Part shown: positions 18,641-26,584 of the stretch, in pieces | Position numbering within the stretch: position 1 is the stretch's first letter | Layout of the letters: each line of letters starts with the position of its first letter | Source: Stramenopiles sp. TOSAG23-2 | Taxonomy: Eukaryota; Sar | Assembly: GCA_900128395.1 (NCBI GenBank) | Contig: LT649323.1 | Location: 1-37,649 of the forward strand | Reading direction: 5' to 3' | DNA length: 37,649 nucleotides | Made by a program: the position numbers and the translations under genes | The notes under the pieces: generated by a model | The model's database searches: none | The model's input: the letters and a program-made list of their open reading frames with translations, nothing else | Told to the model about the DNA's origin: nothing

Positions 18641-20794
18641 TTCTGTAAGTCGGTAAGTATATATCTATATGGAACTATATATATTGTATATAAATATATG
18701 TGGAATGATGCGGAACAAACAATTATTCATATGGAACTATATATATTGTAATATAAATATATGTGGAATGATGCCGAATAAAATATACTATTGTATAATA
18801 AATTCATACAATTTTTGATATAAATTAGGATTATATTCAACTTGACAAAACAATATTGAATGGAGCAGAGCAATGCGGAATCAAATGGCGATATATGGAA
18901 CTGATATATGTATGAATTTAAATTATATTAATTTGAATGTTTGTATATAGAGCTTGCAGAACTACTAAGAATATTATGGAATCGAACGGAACAGGATTGA
19001 AAAAATGTACAGAGTTATAAATCTATATTTTATATTATACAATAATTTTGTATTTATTGCTTCCGTATAATGCTATTTCATTCCATGTTGTTCCATGTTT
19101 AGAATTTTTCTTATCTTGTATGAATCTGTATCTATTTGATTCCATATGGTTCTATTTGTTTCATCGAGAAAATAAAAATTTTCACTAAGTTAAAAAAAAA
19201 AAGGGTCTTTTTATACTTTGTGTTTTTTTTTTTACTTTTAAAATCCATACAAATTACATTAAATAAAGACACTACAAATTATTGTATGGGAAAACTAATT
19301 TTCCCCCTAGATAGATAACAAAAGTTCTCATTGATGTTTTAAATTTCCAGAATGTTGTGCAACACAATAGACAACATCTTTTATCTTTTATACTTCGTAT
19401 ACAAATTAACACTAATAACAATGGGGAATTTAAATTAAATTGATTAAATGCACAATTACTTTTCCACCATCAATATTTTGAGTTTTATATTTTATATAGT
19501 ACTTTATCTCACAGTTAAAGTACAAAAACTCTCCTAAATGTCGATATAGTCATTCACAATGAGGTAATAACATAAGCACAGCATTACTTCCAAAAGACCA
19601 TTTTTTGTGTTCTGAAAAATCACGTTATTTGATTCCATGTGCTTCCAAATTTTTTCTAACCACTCAATGGCAAAATAGCATAGAATTAGCACTAGGTGCA
19701 GTCTGACTGTATCCAAAATCACGTTATTTGATTCCATTTGGTTCTACTTTTCTCCATGTTTTGACACTAACACTACAAACAAAGTACTTAATGACCCCTA
19801 TATTAATAAATTTAAATTTTCACGTTGAAGAAAAATTTTACCAATTTTTTGGAAATACACCCACTAATTACATACTATAAATACATATAAATAAAAAACA
19901 TATATATACATCAAAGATATAAATACACATAACTTTTGATCTAGAGCTCCCTAGAACTTCTAGATGTATAGATAGATTGATACTTACATTAGAAAATATA
20001 TATATATATATATATATAGATAGAATAGATAGATAGAATTAAATAGAAAAAATTAAAATTAAATAGAAAAAAGTAAGTATTCTCATTTTCTAAAATTAAA
20101 AATATTTTTTAAATATATTTTAGTTCCATTTGATTCTAATATGTTCTGTTATAACAATTCCAGATGGTTCCATTTAGTTCTAAAAATATCCAATTAATAT
20201 TTTATAAATTTATTGTTTAAGAATGAAATGGAACCATATAGAACCTTTCAAATAGAATCGACAGGAATCAAATGGAACAACACAAAAAGTTTTTGTTAAA
20301 ATTAAAATGAAAATGTTTTATTTTTTTTTTTATTTTTTTTTTATTTTATTTTTTTTTTTTTGGAATGAAATGGAAGAAAATGGAGACGTACTTTTTTCAA
20401 AAGATGAAAAATTAATAATATTAAGGTAAATTTTGAAACATCAATGTCATAGGTACATGTCGAATATTTAAGTACATCTTTAAAGTATATATCGAAAGAA
20501 GAAGTAAAGTTGTAAAAATTGCTTAAATTTTTCATGGAAAGGAAGTTGATAGGAAATTTTTGGTCGTATTGTTGAAATTATTCCGCGTAGCTTTATTCCT
20601 GTTGGTTCTGTCGGGTTCCATGAGTTGTTTTTAGTTTAAGGCTTGCATGGCAAGGAATACAAGTACTGGGCCTGGAATATATTGCGGTAACTACACAGCA
20701 TTACACAGGGAATATAGTATTTTTGGATTTTAACTAACTAAGAAACTATTCCAGTTGATTCATTGTGGTTCTGTATGATTCCAGATAATTCAAG
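18641..20794. repeat. Non-coding right arm of the transposon, with dispersed GGAATC/GGAACC motifs
   Basis: About 2.15 kb with no credible gene. It carries many copies of a degenerate 16-bp motif close to GGAATCAAATGGAACC, on both strands. Clear ones are near 18840-18900, 18970-18990, 19080-19100, 19138-19160, 19628-19650, 19725-19745, 20123-20180, 20222-20280, 20358-20380, 20590-20625 and 20750-20785. A 62-bp duplication (about 18667-18780) and repeated ATCACGTTATTTGATTCCAT strings (19618 and 19717) add to it. Similar motifs occur in the left arm (16166-16345). They are scarce outside the element. Confidence 0.7.
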
Positions 20795-20810
20795 AGTGAG
20801 ATGTACTGTA

Positions 20811-20816
20811 GTATGA
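20811..20816. repeat. Target-site duplication, right copy (GTATGA)
   Basis: Directly follows the right terminal repeat; matches 16144-16149. Confidence 0.8.
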
Positions 20817-21002
20817 TGGAAATAAAAATTACACGCTACACTCTCTCCTATTTTTTTACGTAGTACGAAGAACTATGTCACATATACTACACGTATATAT
20901 ATATATATATATATTCTTTGTACAAAGTACCATATTTTATCACATTATATATACATTAATTACATGTTCGTCTCTCTCTTCATATGTCTTAAAAATTGTC
21001 TC

Positions 21003-22787
21003 TCATATCTTAAAAATTGATTTATTGTTTTTATGATAAAAGTCTCCATACTTCAAAATATATTCAGGTATGTATTTCTCATATCGTTTCCATCTTCCTA
21101 TGAATTTACTAGTTAAACCTTGTTTTACTTGTAATGAGCTTACTGTATGGGTAAACTTTTTATTTAAGTAAAACTTTAACATGGATTCTTCAAATTCAAT
21201 TGTTTCATCATCATTATCATTTTGTTGTATATTTTGATGTACAAATAGCTTATCTAATGTCCGCCTTGGATCCTCTATTAGTTTCTCGTATGAAATATCA
21301 AGCATATGAATTCCAAGACGCTTCCAAGTAGACATTGTTTCAACGTATTGCTTGTAATATTCCTCAATATAATTTGATTTTAATGACCACACCATACCAT
21401 TACTGCGAAAATCATTTAAGAAAATACTTATAAATACATCACGAGGATCTCTCATTATATGAATAATCGTTGATTTTGGAAACATAGCAGTAATAAATGG
21501 GATGTAGCGAATGTTTTGTGGTGTTTTATCAGTTAAATATGATATCTTTATATCCTCGCAAATATTACCATCCTCTTTTAATGATGTCGCTTTGATGTAA
21601 TCTTGAAGTTTAACATTAAAATCATCATGCAATTTCGCCAAATGTGGTTTATCAACGAATGATGGTGTATAATTATTTTTCTTTGTCACTGCTATGGTTG
21701 GTGCTACTTCACTTATTAATCCACTTTCACCTAAACATTTTATTTTTGAATGTGAGCACAATATTTTTTCCAGTAAACTTGTACCAGAACGTGGCATTCC
21801 AATAATGAAAATCATTTTCTTATCTAAACATGGAGTATTGCTTTGATTGATTCCTGGAACTGGATTAAAATTGGTATAGTTGAATATATGTTTATTATTG
21901 TATATCACACGTACAGCTGATAAATAAAAAAAGATTTCCTTTAAAATAGATGGCGGGACAATTCCATCTTCATCCTCTAAATTAGAAATTTTACGTAAAG
22001 CATGTTTTGAATTTCCATTTCGTTTTTCTTTTTCGATAATTTGTAATAATTTCATTCTGTTTGCTTTGTCACTGAGATTAAATGCTATTTTTTCATTATC
22101 AATACGCATTGTAGCTTTGTCGTAATATTCTGCTAGATTATATAACACAAATGGTGATAGTTTAGTCGTAATGTTTTTTTTGGCATTTTGTTGTAATTCC
22201 ATTGAATCTTCTAATAATATTGAATTCATTTTATCATTACAAATTTCAATCTTTTGTTTATCATAAAACTTGGAGCAATATTCAGTCCAAATATCTTCGT
22301 ATGAAGGAATTGTGAATAATGTATAATTGTTTATATTATTTTCCATATATATATCTTGATTTTGTTCTATTTCTATTAATATTTTTAGTGCATCTTCATG
22401 CTTTCCTTGTTGATTCAAAATCCAAACATATGCAAATAGATATTTTTCTCGATTTATATTTATTGCTTTTAATATAAATTTTTCTGCTAATGAAGGATTT
22501 TTTTTTGAATAATTAAATGATATCACAGCTAATATATACAATGGATCGCTCATGAATGGACATACATTAATACAATTTTTCAAATCTATTTCAATTGATA
22601 ATATTGTATCTGGAGATGCATTCGGTGATTCTATGAATTTCAAACGCACATCATCAATCGTTTGTTTAACCAATATTTGACATTCATGATAAATATTCGC
22701 ATTTGTCAATAATAGTACATTACAAAGTAATAATATCATAATGATGGTCCGTATTATCATTTTTAGATACAGTATATATATATCCAC
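21003..22787 (-). CDS. Secretory-pathway sulfotransferase with N-terminal helical (TPR-like) region
   Basis: A 594-residue protein. A hydrophobic segment at 11-30 is a signal peptide or anchor; translation may start at Met1 or Met10. Residues 35-300 are helical with TPR-like parts (for example around AEKFILKAININREKYLFA). The catalytic domain starts near 325: the PAPS 5'-phosphosulfate loop IFIIGMPRSGTSLLEK at 326-341 and the 3'-phosphate motif IMRDPRDVFISIF at 444-456. These define the Sulfotransfer_3/TPST-like superfamily, which moves sulfate from PAPS to sugars or tyrosine in the Golgi. The acceptor is unknown. It sits beside other surface-glycan-type genes. Confidence 0.85.
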   Translation of the reverse strand: MDIYILYLKMIIRTIIMILLLCNVLLLTNANIYHECQILVKQTIDDVRLKFIESPNASPDTILSIEIDLKNCINVCPFMSDPLYILAVISFNYSKKNPSLAEKFILKAININREKYLFAYVWILNQQGKHEDALKILIEIEQNQDIYMENNINNYTLFTIPSYEDIWTEYCSKFYDKQKIEICNDKMNSILLEDSMELQQNAKKNITTKLSPFVLYNLAEYYDKATMRIDNEKIAFNLSDKANRMKLLQIIEKEKRNGNSKHALRKISNLEDEDGIVPPSILKEIFFYLSAVRVIYNNKHIFNYTNFNPVPGINQSNTPCLDKKMIFIIGMPRSGTSLLEKILCSHSKIKCLGESGLISEVAPTIAVTKKNNYTPSFVDKPHLAKLHDDFNVKLQDYIKATSLKEDGNICEDIKISYLTDKTPQNIRYIPFITAMFPKSTIIHIMRDPRDVFISIFLNDFRSNGMVWSLKSNYIEEYYKQYVETMSTWKRLGIHMLDISYEKLIEDPRRTLDKLFVHQNIQQNDNDDETIEFEESMLKFYLNKKFTHTVSSLQVKQGLTSKFIGRWKRYEKYIPEYILKYGDFYHKNNKSIFKI

Positions 22788-23311
22788 ACTAACACAGTCG
22801 CTGTGTATTATATTATCTACTATGATGAGGGGAAATTGAATAATAGCATTGCTTCTTTAATGTCCGTGTCGATTTACAATTGTATTTGTTTTCCACCTGT
22901 TAATTTCGTCATATATATTATATGAATTACATACAGTATTTTTTTTCTATATTTTTATAGATTATTAATTTGTTGTTTTGTTACAATAACTACATGACAC
23001 ATTATTATGAAAACCACTGCCAAGTTATTTGAAATACTAAAAATATCCGATTTTTTGGTGATATCCAATACCTCTCTATCAAATATACATAAATTAGTAT
23101 ACTAAATTAGTACTTAAATTAAACCCGGTTTTGAAATCCACTAATAATCCTTCTCATTTACAAGGTTACATTATAACATTATAAGGCTTTATAATATTCT
23201 CAAAAAATGTGTTTATACTTTTCTAGAAAGAATTACAGTACCTGTGTACCTGCTGTGTGTGAGGCAATAATTTTTTTTCTTCAATATCGAAATCGTCATT
23301 ATAGGTGCTTA
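22788..23311. other. Intergenic region, no gene seen
   Basis: About 520 bp between the sulfotransferase and the aminotransferase fragment. I looked here on the minus strand for the missing part of the aminotransferase and found no conserved segment. A GGTACACAGCAGG-like string (minus strand, about 23240-23262) resembles the minisatellite at 24.4 kb. Confidence 0.45.
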
Positions 23312-23812
23312 TTAGGCCCTATAACCAGCTAAACTGCTGCTGCTAAATATAAAAACTCCTTTATTATTATTTCTATTATTATAATTTATATAGATGTGAT
23401 GTACAAATGTGTACAAATATACATATCCAAATGGAAATAGAAAAGAACAAAACAATAAAACAATATATTTTCCCATTAAACTGTATATAAATACAATTCT
23501 ATCCCCCTGATGATTATTATCGACAATCAAACGGGTTGGGTTTAATGCTGCAGATAACGCAAGCAAAATTGCACTACTTCCAGAATTTACCATAACTGAA
23601 TAGTTTGAATGAATATATTGTGAAAATTCTTCTTGAAATTCTTTCACGACTGGTCCATATGTAATTCTACCACCATTAATTACATCAATCATTGCTTTTT
23701 TCTCCTCTTCCCCTATCCTATTATTAGAAACCATGGTATATTTCTTCGCACCATTGGAAGTATAATTATCATCATTCATTTCATATGCATTTTCAATTAC
23801 AATAGATGACAT
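23312..23812 (-). pseudogene. Truncated DegT/DnrJ/EryC1-type sugar aminotransferase
   Basis: The first 106 residues look like the start of a PLP-dependent nucleotide-sugar aminotransferase: an opening loop and helix (NNRIGEEEKKAMIDVINGGR), ITYGPVVKEFQEEFSQYI, and the cofactor-binding NSGSSAILLALSAAL, then GDRIV where the family has GDEVIVP. After that the likeness stops; the remaining 60 residues are hydrophobic and low-complexity, and the frame ends. The Lys that binds PLP and most of the enzyme are missing, so it is a broken gene or a first exon whose rest has moved. Family members make amino sugars for surface polysaccharides. The start ATG has a normal A/T-rich leader. Confidence 0.7.
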
Positions 23813-24394
23813 CTTTATATATATATATATATTGTCTTTCTCGTATTCTTAAAAATCAATCTAAGAAGACTATATACAGTGTAATATATGTCATACATAA
23901 CATACAAGCGATGGTACATATAATATATATTTTAGGGATATACCATACGCTGATGGTATGTCCATCGTAAAATTTTGGAATATCTCAACTTTTGGTACAG
24001 CTGATTTGATGGACGACAGCAGTGGTGTGACATGCTAATTTTATGTTTAATAAATACTGTACCATTATTATTTCATTTTACGATCTGTTATAATTCATCC
24101 CTTTTCAATACTGAATAGTGTTAATTTGGATGTGACCAAGGATCGTAGAAATTATTGATACACTCTGTATGGATACCATATATTTATAAACATTTCCCCT
24201 ACATTAGTTGTTACGTCACAAGGGTCCTCATTTTAAGGATTATTAACATAAAGTGGTTTAAATTGTTTCTAGTATAAATAGTAATACTGTTAAAGTATTA
24301 AACTTGACCTATCTATATGACTAGTGGAGGTAGAGAGAGACGTACTAATTGGGAGTCTGTAACTTTAATTCGGATATACCTTAATATTACATGG
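23813..24394. other. Intergenic region, no gene seen
   Basis: Upstream flank of the broken aminotransferase and the minisatellite. Holds TA tracts (23818-23832) and a 7-bp-stem hairpin (ATACCAT-ACGCTG-ATGGTAT, about 23941-23960). Nothing coding. Confidence 0.4.
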
Positions 24395-24640
24395 ACACAG
24401 CAGGGTCTACGAATTGGATATTTCGATTTCTCTCAGGTACACAGCAGGCGATATTTCTCCAAATTTTCCCAGGTACACAGCAGGCGATATTTCTCCGTTT
24501 TTTCCCAGGTACACAGCAGGCGATATTTCTGCGTTTTTTCCCTGGTACACAGCAGGCGATATTTCTCCGAATTTACCCAGGTACACAGCAGGTGTTATAT
24601 GTCACAAATCACCATAAAATAGTAGGTATACAGCAGGTCT
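24395..24640. repeat. 36-bp minisatellite built on GGTACACAGCAGGCGATA
   Basis: Four close 36-bp units from about 24436 to 24580, with a fifth partial unit (GGTACACAGCAGGTGTTA) and two looser outliers (GGACACAGCAGGGTC near 24395, GGTATACAGCAGGTC near 24625). The unit is a multiple of 3, so all frames stay open across it, but the peptides are simple repeats without support as a gene. Confidence 0.9.
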
Positions 24641-24975
24641 TAAAATTGAAAAATGTCACATAGGGTGAAATGTTAAAACCAACAGTATAAAAAAGGAATT
24701 ATAGTACAACAATGGTAGCCTTCCGCTATTTACGATTTTAGCACTCATTTCTAAATATTAGTGAAATTTGTGCTAAGTTAAAGTATTTATTGACTTTACA
24801 AACATTGCCAGGATTTAGATTGCCAGATTGCTGCAAATATACAAAAAAAATCACCTCATCCTAACTCACACCCTTAAAAAACAAATGTAGGGCCCTCGCC
24901 GTACGGCATTTTTTTATGTATATATTCGTATATATATGTACATACTGTATTGAATGGAGGAGATAGGCTAATGTA
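24641..24975. other. Spacer before the glycosyltransferase-like gene
   Basis: No gene. Includes a more GC-rich patch near 24888-24910 and TA tracts around 24915-24935. Confidence 0.4.
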
Positions 24976-26241
24976 TTGGGGAATATATATATAAGAGTTA
25001 CATCAATTTATGAACTATATATTGTTATCAATATGATGAAAGATCAAGTTCAATGGCTATTGAGAATGTTCATATATTTTACTATTGTTTTTATAACAAT
25101 AATAATACATGGATCGTTTGCAATGGATAATAATAATAATAAAAAACAAGCTTTGAATTTTGAACATCCACAAGAAATCAATGCAAATTCCTGTATACAA
25201 ACAATTATATTTACAAAAGACAGAGCTGCACAGCTTCATTTATTATTTCGTGGAATGGATAAATATTACCCAGAATGGCAAGTAAATCAAGTAACGATAT
25301 TAGTTGCTGCTTCTACACCAGAATATAGAAATGGTTACATGTTATTACAACGAATGAGAAAGAATATAAATTTTTATTGGCAACAAGATGGAAATGCAGA
25401 TAAGGAATCGATACAAGTTTCATTAAAACGAATTATGCGTTCTAGTAGTTGCGAACTTTTGCATTTACAATGTGATGATTTCTTCTTTATAAATAGTGTC
25501 ACCAATGAAGAAATAATTGGCAGATTTGTAAAATATGGACATAAATTACAATCAATCGTTTTCAGTAGCCATCAAGATATCAAAGTTGGAATATACAACA
25601 TTCGTCATGATGCTCCAAAATCTGTTTATAATGAAGGTATTTGGGAATTGAGAAAGTCACCACATGAATGGGGATTTCATGGAGAAATGGCAAGTGCAAT
25701 ATGGAGAAGATTAGATGTATTGCAAATTATATCAAGCAGTAAATTCTCAACTCCAAATTGGTTTGAACAAGTACTTCATTATTATTCAGTAGCATATCGA
25801 AAACAGTTTGTAGATGTAAATCCAGAAAAAGAATTTAGAATATACAATGCAATTGTTAATCCTAACAGTGGTGAGAAAAATCCAATTGTCATACATACCG
25901 ATATGAATAGTGCAAAAGCAAATGATGGTGTTGATATTGATGCAACAGGTGAAGGTAATACATTTCGCAGTTTACATTATAATGAAAATATTTCCACACA
26001 TGCATTGAATTCTAATTTTATATATAATGGTATTGTACCAATATTAAATGTTGACAAATGTGATCTTCAATATTCCTTTTGTCATGGAAGTCATGCTATA
26101 TCGTTTGAAACATTAAATCCAAAAGAAAATGAGATACGATTAACTTTATTTCGATATCATGATACGGATGATTTCGATCATGAACATGAAACATATCGAC
26201 AAAATGTCTTTCGAGTTGAATATAAAAACAATGATGTGTAG
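24976..26241 (+). CDS. Putative type II membrane glycosyltransferase (GT-A-like)
   Basis: A protein of up to 421 residues. Start is uncertain: Met20/Met21 (25033/25036) would give a usual short cytoplasmic tail before the membrane helix at about 30-49. The outer domain begins IQTIIFTKDRAAQLHLL (74-90), a first strand and helix like those of GT-A glycosyltransferases ('I.F.KDR..QL'), continues with VTILVAAS, and has LHLQCDDFFFI (163-172), where the acidic pair fits a DxD-type metal/nucleotide-sugar site. C-terminal to this are several conserved-looking Trp and His residues (HEWGFHGEMASAIW). A Golgi role in surface glycans is inferred. No exact family is recognised, and no substrate can be given. 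The stop is TAG. Confidence 0.55.
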   Translation: MGNIYIRVTSIYELYIVINMMKDQVQWLLRMFIYFTIVFITIIIHGSFAMDNNNNKKQALNFEHPQEINANSCIQTIIFTKDRAAQLHLLFRGMDKYYPEWQVNQVTILVAASTPEYRNGYMLLQRMRKNINFYWQQDGNADKESIQVSLKRIMRSSSCELLHLQCDDFFFINSVTNEEIIGRFVKYGHKLQSIVFSSHQDIKVGIYNIRHDAPKSVYNEGIWELRKSPHEWGFHGEMASAIWRRLDVLQIISSSKFSTPNWFEQVLHYYSVAYRKQFVDVNPEKEFRIYNAIVNPNSGEKNPIVIHTDMNSAKANDGVDIDATGEGNTFRSLHYNENISTHALNSNFIYNGIVPILNVDKCDLQYSFCHGSHAISFETLNPKENEIRLTLFRYHDTDDFDHEHETYRQNVFRVEYKNNDV

Positions 26242-26584
26242 TGGGTGCTATTATATCTTACAAATATAATATTTGCATGTTTGGTGCATTTTTGGCTTGT
26301 GGGGCAGAGTTTGATGTCAGAATGTTGGAAAACATATATAAAAAAATCTGAAAATAATTGCACAATTTCAACAATTTCCAGATTTAAGTTTATTATTTTA
26401 AGGCTATTTTTAAATGTTTACGATTATTTTCCTATGATCGTACCAGGTATTAGTCCTGTGGCACTCTCTGTCTGATGTTGTCTGATACTGTATTGTACTA
26501 TTTATCAATACTCAATAATACTACTACTACTGTGTTCATGTATTTCTTATTTACATGGCCTTCCAAGGACCAAAGTACGTATGG
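26242..26584. other. Intergenic region with a copy of a long direct repeat
   Basis: About 340 bp between convergent genes. The only structure is the direct repeat at 26453-26530 (listed separately). Confidence 0.45.
26453..26530 (+). repeat. Direct repeat, copy 1 (3' side of the acyltransferase gene)
   Basis: About 78 bp beginning GTCCTGTGGCACTCT and containing TCTGATGTTGTCTGATACTG. A second, slightly different copy is at 28966-29050, in the same orientation, so the two bracket the acyltransferase gene. Confidence 0.85.

Larger units (their letters stand above)
16150..20810. mobile_element. 4.66-kb DNA transposon with terminal inverted repeats
   Basis: The ends are inverted repeats of 16 bp with one mismatch: TACAGTGCATCTCACT at 16150-16165, and the complement of TACAGTACATCTCACT at 20795-20810. 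Weaker likeness continues inwards for some bases (GAATC/GAAT). A 6-bp direct repeat, GTATGA, flanks both ends, the mark of cut-and-paste insertion. Inside are a minus-strand transposase-like gene in two frames (16347-18640) and about 2.15 kb without a gene. Both flanks are full of copies of GGAATC and GGAACC in either orientation, which may be transposase-binding sites. A TA duplication (TA-CAGT...ACTG-TA) is an alternative reading of the ends, as in Tc1/mariner. The superfamily is not recognised. Confidence 0.82.

Noticed and set aside
23936-23965. A short hairpin ATACCAT-ACGCTG-ATGGTAT
   Set aside because: A 7-bp stem alone is expected by chance in a 37-kb AT-rich window; nothing around it supports a function.
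24395-24640. CRISPR-like spacing of repeats
   Set aside because: The units are contiguous 36-bp tandem copies with no unique spacers, and the DNA is eukaryotic.
24317-24663. Three overlapping frames over the 36-bp repeat, one of 101 codons
   Set aside because: The unit is a multiple of 3, so every frame stays open. No start context, homology or composition supports a gene.
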